From Neopestalotiopsis rosae (lineage: Eukaryota > Ascomycota > Sordariomycetes > Amphisphaeriales > Sporocadaceae), in the NCBI GenBank assembly GCA_023078685.1, contig JALGAS010000009.1:806001-870000 (forward strand): a DNA stretch of 64,000 bases, given 5' to 3'. Shown one piece after another: positions 36,660 to 48,517 of the stretch. The notes under the pieces are model-generated. The model was not told where the DNA came from. It did not search any database and was given only the letters and a program-made list of their open reading frames with translations. Position numbers and translations under genes: made by a program. How positions within the stretch are numbered: the first letter of the stretch is position 1; every line of letters begins with the position of its first letter.

Positions 36660-39045
36660 GCGTGGATTGTATGAATACTAGAACGGTGGGAGAGGATGGA
36701 CACAACTCGACCTTTCGGTGAATAGACCTCGCGAAGACATTGCGAAACCCGACCATTTCTTTAGACGTTCTTTGGCGTCCGCCAATCCTGTACAAAAGAG
36801 AATATTGGAAAAATCCAGCGCTGGTTTTCACGTGAATGTGGCAGTCTGCCCAACTCTAGGCACTTTGTGTGTGTGGTTTTCGAAAGCGACAAAATCCTTG
36901 GATGACGAGCGATAAGTACAACTGAAGCAGACACAGATACAGCATAAACCAAAATCTTTCGCCATCTCTATAATCATGGCATCAACGGGCATTCCGATGC
37001 GACCAGGGAAGAGAACTCGAGACATAATCGAACCAGAAACACGGAATAAGCGGTTGAGCTGTCTGTCTCCCAATGCAGCGAATCAGGCATTCCTATATGT
37101 GCTTGAACGCGACTGCGTCAATCTGGCGATGCACATGTTGGCCCCTGAGTGTTCGTTACTCGTGTCTGATGTGCCGCGGAATGTTTATGACGAGCAAGCA
37201 TTCTGCTCGTTTGCATTGAGTGAAAGCAACGGCAGCCATGACCGATATCGCATAAGTGGGTGATCTTGGATCCCGCCTTCCTTCTTGATCAACCGTGGGA
37301 TCATCTGTTTGACAAATTGTTATGTCGGTTCCACTGACCGTCTTGTGTCCTATCTAGAACTGCATTACGAAATGCAGGAAATGCAGGACGTATTTTTATT
37401 TTTATTTTGCCTTGACAAACACTTGCAATGCGAGATGATCCTGCCATGATTGCCACTGAGGTAGTGTTGGGAAGCATCATCAGATCGATCCCCTTTCATC
37501 ACGCTCAAACCTGGATCCAGGGAAGCAGGTATGTTGTCCCATCTCCAGTCTCGTACAACCGTGATCGACATGCAGTTCATCGCATCATGCCAGCAACGGC
37601 AGTCGTACGAAAAACCATGTCATGCTTCGATTGGCGGTAATAATGAGATGATGTACTTGCCATCTGATGTCCAGCGCGTGGCTTGCTACGACAACCTGGC
37701 AGCCATCCGGAATTCGGCCGTCTGAGCAGCTGCAGTAGTAGTCGTCGTGAGGGGATGGTGTGTTAACCATGCTCTCGCCTACACCAAGGTTGCTTCACAA
37801 AATCATTTTGCAAGCGGTTTAGGCGTTTGCGACACACCTATTCAGGGAAGAGATATCAACCAGTTCCCCGTCATGGATCAAGAATCAAGCCGTGTTGCTT
37901 CTCGCAACGACTCAGAACGACGTTGAGATTAAACTTATGGAGTTTGAGGAAATCTCCGAGATCCCTGTCAGACGGGGTCCGTTGTTAAGAAATACTATGT
38001 TACCCCCCCTTGGTGCATGGGCCATTCTCCTCCCATTGGCGGCAATTGCGCCCGCCAAGGTTCTTTGCGGCTCAAGAATTCTGAGACAGGATCTGTCGGA
38101 TGCGCAGTCTCATCTCATCTTCAGACTCAAAACACCAAAGGTGGACTCCAGGCACGCACGATACTGGGCACAGTGCGTCTTGATTCGGGGTTCCCCAGAG
38201 TCGCAACCACTACTTTCTATGCCCTTCAGTCTGGGGACGCACCGTGCAAGTGGCCATGAGTTCCTCCTTGCATTGCCAGTAGTAATGACCAACGCCCATT
38301 CCCAGACCTTACTATGCCGTTGCATCGACCAACCGTCCGGTCTAGCCGATGATCCTGGCTAAGCTTTCGCTTCACTGCTCATTCTACCGGCCAATCGGTC
38401 GTTGAGCCGATCATGGTCCAAGGCTTGTCAAGATCTCGCAGAGCCGCCTCCAGGCCTGGCGCTTCGGCTTGGGCCATGACTCCTTGGCTCCTTGATGAGG
38501 TAATTGCCTCCCGGAATCCAACCCAGCCGAAGAAAGCGCTGTAGCCTGTACAGAGTAGCTTGAGAACGACATGGCTGGTCCCAGCTGCAAAACCCTGCGT
38601 TGCTCTCCGTCCAAAGATTGATCGACGTATCCTGGTCATCCCCAAGTGCCAAGGGGCCATGTCGTCTTGGTATCAGACGCTGAACTTGAATCTCTCGCGA
38701 GTGTTGAAGTCGCTGCATACAGGTAAGCGAGCGTGCCTTGGTGCCGGGGCGAGGGTCACGACAACCAGAACAGGGTGCTCATCCGAGTAGTATATAGAGT
38801 CCTGTCGTGGTTCGTGATGGTTTGATTTGTTTCCCTCTGTTCTTCATCCAACAATAGTGTCTCTCATTCTTCACTACATTCTTTTCTCAGTTCTGTGAAC
38901 GCTTTTTATTGCATTCTATACGCTCTTTTTTCAAGTGCTCCATTTTTAACAACAATCTTTCCATCCTTAGGCCGGGCCTCTGCTTTGGAAATTATTGATA
39001 CTATTTATACTACTACCGATTCCTCCTATTTACGAATCAGTCAAA
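36660..39045. other. Intergenic 2.4 kb upstream of secreted protein gene
   Basis: Holds the Rieske 3' UTR and the promoter of the secreted-protein gene, with a pyrimidine-rich leader at 38830-38970. ORFs at 36976-37263 (95 codons, ATG) and 37892-38362 show no domain, signal peptide or splice partner; I do not call them genes. Confidence 0.55.
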
Positions 39046-40301
39046 ATGAAGTTTGAGACAAGCACAGTTTTGGTGGCTCTTTTGGGTGTGGCCGCCGCTC
39101 GCCCCGATGCTGTCCGTTCATCGAGCTCAGGAAAGGTCCGTCGAGAGGTGCCTCGTAAGTACATGCTTCTATTCATGATCACTGGAATATGCATTAAAGA
39201 ATATCTACAGAGGAGCACTCCCACGAGGCTATCCTGCAAGCCGCCAACACGGCTCTGAAGCTGGACAACCCCGAGAACATTCAGGACGCTGTCTTTTCGC
39301 TGCTCGGAAATGCTGCCGCCGCCAACGGCGCCGGCACCGTCACCAACCTGGACTGTCTCCAGCAGCACGTTGCCGACCAGGCCTTTACCAATGCAAAGGC
39401 AGCTGGTGATGTTGATGGCCAAGCAAACGCCCTGCTCTTCCGTGCCCTCGAGCGCAACACGGGCAAGGTCGGTCTGGCCTCGGTCATCTGCAACGAGACT
39501 GCCACCAACCCCGAGGTTGACGCAATCACACAGCACCAAGATCCTGCTTCGGACAATGCCGCTGCCGTCAACAAGCAGATTGTTCTGGACCTTGCTGTGC
39601 AGCTAGCTGCCATTGGAGCCGATCCTCAGCTTGCTCTGTCGACTGGCACCTTTGCCCCTGGCGATGTGACCGACGCAACCGGCGCAGGCAACAGCTGTGA
39701 TGATATTGTTGACGAGGGATGCATCGTCGCGCAAAACCTTTTGGTCGAGGATGCAAGCGCTGATGAAATCGATGCTGCTGTCAGCGCTGGTGGTGCCACT
39801 GTTTCAAACGGTACCGCCACCGCTACCGGCTCTGCCTCCTCGGCCACTGAGACCGCTGCTGCCGATGACGGTAAGTCTCGACCAAAAGCCCAGCTTTCAC
39901 GTCTGATCACAACTAACATGTTTCTAGAATGCGATAACGAGGATTCTGCCACAGCCACTGCTACTGCTTCTGCCGCAGCTTCCGCCTCCGCCACTGGTAC
40001 CGCCACCAGCTCGGGCGGCGTCGATGTCAATGCGTTCACGGGTTCCACTGGCGCCGCTCCTGTGCCCGTCGTCTCCTCCGCCGCCTCGGACCGCCCGTTC
40101 TCGGTCAACGGCGACACCTTTATCAATGCTGGCGCCGCGATTCAGCGCGCTTGCGACGTCCAGAAGAACCAGTGCGCCAACGCAGTCAACAGCGGTGGCA
40201 GCGGCTCCGTTTCTGACTGCGACGCTCAGCAGCAGGAGTGCATTGCTGCCAACAACAAGAAGAAGCGATCTGCCCGGGCCCGAGCCTTCCCGCGCTACTA
40301 G
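39046..40301 (+). CDS. Secreted Ala/Thr/Ser-rich fungal protein
   Basis: Exons 39046-39154, 39211-39870, 39928-40301 give 380 residues. Seen: a signal peptide (MKFETSTVLVALLGVAAA, cleavage near 18), a dibasic VRRE site near 32 that could be a Kex2 processing site, a compact N-terminal domain with few Cys (about 35-235), a long low-complexity Ala/Thr/Ser/Gly linker likely to be O-mannosylated, and a C-terminal module with four Cys (RACDVQKNQCANAV ... SDCDAQQQECIAA) followed by a basic end (NKKKRSARARAF). This fits a wall-associated or extracellular protein; no GPI signal is seen at the C-terminus. The second intron is 57 nt, in frame and free of stops, so retention would add 19 residues. Function unknown. 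Confidence 0.86.
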
Positions 40302-41472
40302 ATGTGACATTATCATCACTTTGAGCGCCTCATTTGCATCGTCTTTTTAGCGTGGTAGAGGTCCTACAATTTAGGAGGAATATACGCGAGCTGGGAATTT
40401 CCGTCCTGGCTTTGTTACACAGTCGCAATCTCTTGGAGTTATTCTTCTATACTATATCAATGATATCACGAATCAATGACTTTCACTTTAAATGCTCGCC
40501 AATTTTCATCCTTGCCCAAGTCATGCGTGCTTGAGTCAGGTGCACTCTGCTGAGAGTATATATCATGTACTGTGTGTGATCTTGGCCCGCTATGGATAGT
40601 ATACATCTTATACCTACCCAGTGATCAAGTAACCTAAAGCAAGCCTAAGTTTAGTGCCCACGCTGTTGGTGAGCTGCCGTGGTCAAATCTGCAGCCCAAC
40701 CCCCACACGTATCTTGGTTCTAGATTTAGGTGAGAATGCTGATCGAGATTTCCGATTGTTGGTTTCTTTTTCCTATAGAGTGTGCCTCGAAATTAGTGCC
40801 ATAATGGAAAAAGTTGGCATGGGCGGACTTCAGCTTGTCATTGCTTGTCTGACAATGTTTCTACTTGTGAATGTACATAACGTAGGTGGGCTGTGGTGGG
40901 TTGTACAAGCGCAGAGTGGCAAGGTACTAGTAGTGTCCAGGTAGTGCGGGGCACTAGCTTCCTGGCTCCTAAGGATCCTCCGGGAAGTGGAAACTGCCTT
41001 CCACCCCGAGCGAGCGAGCCAGACCAGCCAGGCCAGCCAGGGCCAGGCTGCTTCGAGGCACCACTTGTCACTTCTTTAGCGACTACTGTACCCCCATTAA
41101 TGGTTCCCAAAGACCCAGAGCGATTCCACTTTCATCCATCCACTCTCAATTATTTCTTATCAGCATTGTGCAATTGACATGTCCCAGAGGCGGAGGCGGC
41201 AGTATTTCAAGTAGGGGAGTATCACCCATCTTTGACGGCTTCCTGAGACTCCGTGGTTGTTCTCTTCTGCGACCTCGCCACATCCCTTGGCTGGTGAAAC
41301 GAACCGCTGCCGGGAACTCACCGCATGATTGTGGAGTTGGAGATCATTCTTCAGCTTTGAAAACCCACCTTGAGCCATCCGCCAAAGATCCGGGCAAAGA
41401 GAACCATGTGACCGGATCCAAGGAGCCAAAAAGCTTTCCAACAACTGACCCTTGCCGTATTACCATGGTAAG
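40302..41472. other. Intergenic 1.2 kb
   Basis: 3' UTR of the secreted-protein gene and promoter of the transcription-factor-like gene. Contains GCGAGCCAG/GCCAGCCAGG direct-repeat-like low complexity at 41010-41045. No gene seen. Confidence 0.55.
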
Positions 41473-43394
41473 ATGCCTCAATTCGAGTTCGTCACCATCT
41501 CCGACCCGCGCGAGGCCAAGAAGCACTCGACAAAGGTCCGCCGCCATGTCATGAAAGATATAGGCAAGGCCCGGCGCAAGGTCAAGACCGGAGCCAAGGA
41601 GACTACGACCAAGCGCAAGAGCGCGGCCGACCAGACGGAGCAAGCGAATCGGGATATTGTTCCGATGCGCGCCGGCAGGAGGCCGATTCAGGTTTCCGTC
41701 GGACACGAACGTGATATGAGCTCCCGCGCTGCACGGGCGCCAGTCATCAGCCCCTGGGCCGAGAGTCTGCTTAGTCAGATGGTATACCCAATCGAGATGA
41801 ATGAAGCCAAACTCGAGCTCGTCCGCTTTAGTAAGTATACAAAGGAGTCACATGATGCGAGGACATTCCAAACATACATCGAACCATTTTATTTTATTTC
41901 TCCAAAACAAGTGCACCACATTTGTTAATCATTTACCGGCTCTCTTACAGTGGTCGAGGAAGCACGCTACGTCTATAGGCCTTTCCGCTTCTTGTGGCTT
42001 GGCCTCTCCGTCACAAACGAGGCCGCATGGTATATCACGCTCGCCAACTCGGCGGCTTGGCGAGCTGGTGACTGGGGCGCCATGGTGAAGGACATACAAG
42101 GCAACCCCGAAGCCTTGAGCTACTACTCAAAGTCACTGAATCGAATTGGCGAACGGCTAAAGGATGTCTCCGACGACGGCGACCTGGAAGGCCTTGTAAG
42201 TCCAACCATTGATATTGTGAATACTGCTCATATGAGTCCATCATGACGCCTTTTCAACTATTTTCAATCTGTTTGTGCACTAACATCTCAACTCTCCCGG
42301 CAACAGATCGTCGCAATTGCAGGGTGCATCTGTCATGACGTGAGTCAACCCGTGCTGCTCAATGAGTCTCATTTCAGTTCACGAAAGATCTCAATTTTTG
42401 ACACTAGACACAGGCAACGATGGGAAACTTCGACAGAGTGAACGTACACTTGCAAGGGCTGAAGAGGATGATCGATAAGAAAGGGGGAATGTCTCAACTA
42501 AGTATACCTTTGCTACCGCTGGCGATCGCATGGTACGTCACGGAGTCGCTGCTGTCCATAATCTTGTTGACGGGGTACCTAATCATGGATTGTTATAGGC
42601 TTGACTTGAATGCGGCAACTTTTCGAAATGACGCTCCGTATTTCCCTGCTCCCAATTCAACTGCCCTTTTAATCGAGGATGTCGGAGACGAGTCTAAATA
42701 TCTCAATGCTCTCCTGGAACGATGGGATCACCAGTGCCCAAGTCTTGGCGATATACAGAGTGCTATTCTTGCGACAGCAAAAGTCGCTGTGCACGTCAAC
42801 AAGCACAATGAGAAGCCCGGTTTCTGGCGTGACGATCTCAACCTTGCACGGATGTTGTCCCCAGCCTCTCATGAAATTCTGACTCTTCCGGGACGGCCGT
42901 TGCCAGACGACTTCCTCGATCCGGACTACTCTGGAGTGGCTGCTCGTGAGGCGTTTCGATGCGCCGCGCTCATATTTCTTGCCGACGTGAAGCGTCGGTT
43001 CAACGCCCCCGTTTGGGAGCTACCCAGACATCTCAATGCATTTCGCCAGATCTCACGCCTCCCAATGGTCGACTGGGCTGCTGTGCCCGAATTGAATATG
43101 TGGGCGCATGTTGTTGCTGCCCTCGTGGATGAGGAGGCAGACGATGAGGATCGGAGCTGGCATATCGATGTCATTGTCGGCATCATGGGCATGATTGACT
43201 GCCGGTCGGCTGCTGATGGCCTCGACATCGCTAGGGGTGTCATTTGGATCGATAACCTCATGAACGAGAGGGCGGCAAAACTCGAACTTGATATTGATGC
43301 GCGCTTGCGATCGCGGAAAGATCTTCCGGAGCGGAAAGCTCAGAAACCAACAGAATCAGCGCCTCCCAAAACTACTGAGGTCGATTCAGAATAA
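41473..43394 (+). CDS. Fungal transcription-factor-like protein lacking a zinc cluster
   Basis: Five exons (41473-41830, 41951-42195, 42307-42339, 42414-42532, 42599-43394) give 516 residues; the total is a multiple of three. The start MPQFEFVTISDPREAKKHSTK with a following Lys/Arg-rich patch (KARRKVKTGAKETTTKRK) resembles a large family of ascomycete proteins usually labelled fungal-specific transcription factor or tachykinin-like. The middle region (WYITLANSAAWR, IVAIAGCICHDATMGN, HLQGLKRMIDKKGG) matches the helical middle homology region of such factors. No Zn2Cys6 motif is present, so DNA binding is unproven; the basic N-terminus may be a nuclear signal. The fourth intron (42533-42598) is read through in the raw ORF but splicing gives AIAWLDLNAATF, the usual continuation. 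Confidence 0.75.
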
Positions 43395-44039
43395 GCTTGA
43401 TGCTTGGATCATCGTGCAAAGATATCATAAAACGTATACACGATTAGAACATATACCCGAAATATGCTCGCTTGTACGTCATGGGATCTGTCCCTGCAGC
43501 AGGATGGAACCTTCAAAGATACATCTCGGAAAAGAGACATCTAGGAACGTGCTTCTGGAGACCAAGCGCTTCACAGGGCGACCGGGTTTTGATACTGCCT
43601 TTGAGTACTGGGATGGCTTCCTTTCGAATTAAACAATGGGCTGTCGGCGTTTTGGAGAATCATTTTCGGAAAAGGGGCAAAGACTAGGCGTGGGGTGAGC
43701 GTGAAACGAGCTCACTCTACATTATTTAATGGAACCAGGTAGGGTAGAATACCAACAAAGGGTTGGATGATAATTGTCGTTTTGGCATTTTCTTTGGCAT
43801 TCAATCACATGGGCGAATGGGATTAGCGAGATAGTCTCTATTACTGGGTCTGTTTCTATGTCACATGGTCGAGCGTCTTTTGCCTCGACCTGATCCTTGT
43901 TTCTGCAAACGTCCAGGAGGCCAAAATCTAATGTATCTGTTTTTTTAAGTAGACGGGTTTGAATACGGCCTTCTTGTGCTAACATATCCTTGGTTTACTG
44001 GGGGAATGAAAAGTCAAAAGAAAAAAGAGGAGTGCCGGC
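43395..44039. other. Convergent 3' flanks
   Basis: 645 bp between the stops of the transcription-factor-like gene and DDB1. AT-rich; no gene seen. Confidence 0.6.
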
Positions 44040-47000
44040 CTAATGCAACCTCTTCAGATCTTCGACCAGGTCTCTCATGTATTCAACATCGGGGCCCAGA
44101 CCCTCGCAAATTTCCTCTTGTACCTCATCTTCGAGATCAGTGAAACGCTCAATAAGCTCGCCGTCGATGAAGCGGAAAGGTCCCTCGCCTTCGCGCTGCT
44201 CGTTGCGGAATGAACGGTAGGGATTGAAGTTGATTTTCCCTATCGAGGTGATGGTTTGAACGAGGTTGTTCTGGAATCGAATCAATAAATCCTGGTGTTG
44301 CGGCGAGATGGTACCGACAAGGTAAATTCCACCTTCGACCTGTATTTTGGTGGGAATAGTTAGCCATCCAGCTGGACAAGGGCTTATTGTTGATTTATTT
44401 GGGAGAAAATCAGTATTGACTTACGGTGCCCAGAAAGGCTCGAGGAACGACGACTGCAGCCTCGCTCGATGCAATTTTGACCTTTTGGATCCTATTGACC
44501 ATTTCTCCGAGGTTCATCTCGCTTGTCATTTGCATGCGCTTTTTGTCTTCATCGGTTGCGCCTTCAGCGTTTGGGCTCAGGATCATGAGGTTGCCATTGG
44601 CATCTGCCTCGAGCCACGAAGTCCCCTCGATATGACCAACTGCTGTGGCCCAAGCAGCATGGTGGTGTCTGGCAATCTCCTTGAGCTCTCCAGTTTCAGG
44701 GACAAAGTGGATAAGCGTGATCGACTTCATGAGGTCAGCTATTGCAATAGTGTTGCCTTCAACGGCAATGTCAATGGGATAAGTGGAAGGCCGGTAGGAC
44801 GCCACGCGATCCAACTGGGCAGTCGAGGATGTCAGCTCGGTATAGCGGTAGACGACAACTGTTTTGGCCAAACCGGCGACAATATGGTCGCCAATGGTGC
44901 CGAGACATCGACATGCGCCCTTCAGGTTGCGCGACGAGATCTGATAGAGGTTGCGCTCGCTATCGACTCCAAAGATCAAGATTCGGCCCTTGACATTATC
45001 CCGAGAACTGGCACCGACCTGCATATCTGTCGGGAAACTGGTTCCAACAATGAACCTCTCTGCGCGATTGCCGTATGAATCAGGAAGCTCGGCTCGAATG
45101 ACGGCTTCAACCATTTCCAGGCCGGATGATGTGTTCAAGACGAAGTCATCTCCAACCTTGTCAAAGACGACCTCGTCGACAAGTCTAATTGAGCTCTCAA
45201 CGATTTCTTCGTTGTTGATCACCTCCCTGCTGATACAGCCCAAAGCAAAAACTCGCTCACTACGAGAATAAGCTATTCTCCTCACAGTCTTGCCAACTGG
45301 CAGGCTTCGGACATGCGTCCGGCGTTCGCGGTCAAGTACGGAAATCTTTAGCTCACTTTGGGTTGCCACGACGATGGAATCCGGAAAAGCCTCTGAATCA
45401 AATGAGCACACACAAACGGCGTCATCGGCTGTGACGGCGGAGTATATGATTCGGCCCTGACTGGCATAGATCAAGCTCGGATGTTCGCTCGTGGCGAAAA
45501 CGTTGCATATGCCATCTTCCAACAGCAGAAGCTGCAGTCTTGCGTATCGAGTTCCAAGGACGCTGCTTCTGCGGGAAGACAAAGAAAAGTTCATTGGAGA
45601 GACGTTGAAGGTAATGACCAAACCATCCTCCATGGCCACGAACAAGGTTGGGCCGCCAATTGCGGGCGGTAGGATTTGACCCATGGCCAAGTCTCGAGGG
45701 ATCGACGTAGTATCATCATTGCGTCGTAAAGACTCGCTATGGAGCGGTTGCAGAGACTGCATATCAACAATGGATACCTTGCCAGACTTCCAGAATCCCA
45801 CCACGCCCAGATTCGGGTACTGTGGTGGCAGGTGTATGCAAGCAATTTGGTCTTCGTCTGCCGGTTCGTTATGCTGGCCTTGAACCAGCTCATGCTGTAT
45901 GCTAAGGGACACGAGATTCTTGCCTTCCACTGAGAGCAATACCCAACTCTCATTGGCAGAGGCAGCAGTAATCTTATCGCCATCTTGGGGTTGCCAAGTT
46001 GAAAGAACAATGCCTCCCTCCAGGTCAAGTAGATGGACAGCCGTCGATGTCACCTGCAAAAGACGGTTATCTGCCAGGTTCAGCACTACGAGAGTCTGCT
46101 CGTCAAGGCATAAGCCCCTGAAGGAATCGACCTCTTCGATCCCACCACTCGGATCAAAGATGAAAGCTCTGGTTTCTAACGGCGAGGACACCAATAAGGT
46201 GTCAATCTTGGCGGTAGGTTGTGATCGGACAGGAAAGACTGCTTGAATGGCGTCCATTTGAGCGAGGATGCCGATATCCTCCAAGCCAACTCCGCTGCGA
46301 ACACTGCGCAGACTGCCATCCGCATAGACGCCGCTGCCCGTAACGATTCTGGCTTGCCCAGAGGAATACTCGTTAGTATTCTGGTCTTCGCCGTCACGAT
46401 TACCCATGTCCATGATCGTAAAGTCCAAGACTGGGCTTATGTTGGGCAACTCTTGAATTTGTTGAAGTGTCCAACTCTGCGTGTCCACCTTGTAGACCTG
46501 TGAATCGCCATAATGGGATCCTACGAAAAGAATATCGTTTCCCATATAGACAAGGACATTGGCTCGAGATGTGGTCGCAATCTTGTTCATCTGCAATGAA
46601 TCGACGACGGCGCCTCCGTCAAGCACAATCTCGAGCAGCCACATGTTGCCATAATCATCAGCAACAAAGTAGTGCGACACGTCGTACTCGGCCCATGCAA
46701 CGAAGATGGAGGCTTCGGAAAGAGCGGCTTCCACAGATTTCTTTGCTGCGTCGTCATAGTAGTGGAGTCTGGTCTCGCCAACGATAATGAAACCACCAAG
46801 TTGAGCCCTTGCTTGGGCAGCATTGCGAATGATGTACCGCTTGTGATCTTGCTCTCCACGGCCCACAGGGATGAGCATTGCAGCACCAGGGTCCTGCACA
46901 GAAAACTTGTCGACTTGGTCTCTTGCTTCGAAGCGTGAGGCCTGGGTATTCTTCTCGTCAGAGTACAGGTTGTACGTGACCAGTTGAGCATCAGGAATAT

Positions 47001-47571
47001 CTGTGCGGGTCTGGTATAGAAAGGCTACCTTGGGCTTGCCGGTCTCGACGTGTAGAAATGTGGCGGACTTGATAAAGAGCTCGGTAATGCGACATTGGTC
47101 CTGCCATTGTACCTCGGTCCTTGAATTCTTTCTATTTCCCAAACGAAGAATGTTGAGCACACCCTCCCAGACGAGGACCACCATGTATTGACCGGTTGGA
47201 TCCGTGATACACTTGTCCTGACTTTGTGAATCGCGCATGTGCCGCTCGTGCAGGTCGTGGAAAGAATTGACAGTGTCGAGTGACTCGGTTTCTGGGTTCC
47301 ATCCCAAGGTGAAGTACTGAAATCTATCCGTGCCGACAAACAAGAGGTCCAGATCGGCGTCCTTGGGGCTAATCTTTTGGAGGATAGAGATTGCGCCAAA
47401 GACAGTCTTTGTGTTGAATAGAACCAAAATGTTGCGCTCGACATCGAGCTTCCAGAACTCCAAGCGGTTGGCCTTTGCCATGACCAGGCAATCGCCCTCG
47501 CCTGGAAAGAGCTTGGCACGAACAGCATGACGAACGCTGTTCGGCCGATGGATGGGCGCTACGTAGGCCAT
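44040..47571 (-). CDS. ddb1: DDB1, damaged-DNA-binding protein 1 / CRL4 adaptor
   Basis: Three-beta-propeller adaptor that links substrate receptors to the Cul4 ubiquitin ligase and acts in UV-damage recognition, replication control and heterochromatin formation (the Neurospora Dim-5/7/9 complex uses CUL4-DDB1). Exons 44425-47571 and 44040-44339, intron 85 bp, give 1148 residues, matching the family. Seen: the opening MAYVAPIHRPNSVRHAV typical of DDB1, propeller repeats through the N-terminal two thirds, the CPSF-A region in the last third (VYRYTELTSSTAQLDRVASY, SITLIHFVPETGELKEIARH), and the end RFIDGELIERFTDLEDE ... DLKRLH in the short last exon. The paralogues CFT1 and RSE1 are longer and start differently. 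Nucleus. Confidence 0.95.
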
Positions 47572-48517
47572 GATGGGGAGCTTCGCATTTCGACCGCGCT
47601 GAGGAATATGCTGGGCTATTTCGGGTGGTCGATTGGAAAGATTGAATGAAGCTCAAGTGCTCGCCAGGGTACGGGGATTCTGAAGAGAGCGACAAAGATT
47701 CGAGGGTTCGAGAGGCCCCCTCCAAAAAAGAAAAGAAGAAGCTCTTGGGATAAGCAGTTGCTGGTGGTTCTAGCTAGAGGTAGGCATCTAGGTTAGGTCG
47801 GTGCTCTATGATGCAAACGCCGGAGATAAAAGTTGACCCCGCCAGCGCTAAAGCCGCGGCTTGGCGGAACACTTCGTGGGCATGCTTAGCACTCCAGACA
47901 GGCAAGACAGGCTTGAGAACCCCGCTAAGTTCACTGATAAAGGTGTGGCAGCTCATGTCGGGTGAAGCTGCATAATAAATTCAAGCCTGAGCTGGTTTTT
48001 GTGTTACATGTTACGCTAGGTAATTAACATTGGAGATGACATGGATAGGTAGGTGCGGCAACGGCTCATATGCAACAGGAGCATTTGTACCTGCCTTTGG
48101 ACATGAACATGAAAGTTTCATCTGCTTTGATATCCTGCACAGATTTGAAAGCTCACCTCGTATAAAGAAAGTATTGTCTATCTAGGTAGATTTCACATCA
48201 ATAATTGCAGAGTATCGTGCAATGATCCATCTGGTCAATCGCATTGCCGTGGCTCTGAAGTACGTGATTGCCAGGTTCTTACGTATTGATAGACTGGATC
48301 CTGCCTTCCCCATGTACTTTGTAAAGGGCGCGCCTCTTTCCCTCCTCCTCCAACGACTTAACACTTGCCTTGATTATACGCAACTCTGCATCATAGTCAC
48401 CTACCTGAGAGACAGTCCAACTATTCATACCATTCGTGTAAATCATATTCTGCACCGATACATACCTTGGCATTGCCAGCCATTACGTGCCACTTCTGCT
48501 GATGCTTTGCGGGCGGC
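47572..48517. other. Divergent intergenic region, DDB1 / ankyrin gene
   Basis: 946 bp with both promoters. Several TAGGTAGG-type motifs (47780, 48046, 48181). The ORF at 48222 lacks domain support and runs into the ankyrin start in another frame. Confidence 0.55.

Noticed and set aside
36976..38362. ORFs of 95 and 156 codons upstream of the secreted-protein gene
   Set aside because: No domain, signal peptide or splice continuity; could be small lineage-specific genes but nothing in the sequence supports this.
44040..47571. CFT1 or RSE1 (other propeller/CPSF-A proteins)
   Set aside because: Start motif MAYVAPIHRP and length of 1148 residues match DDB1.
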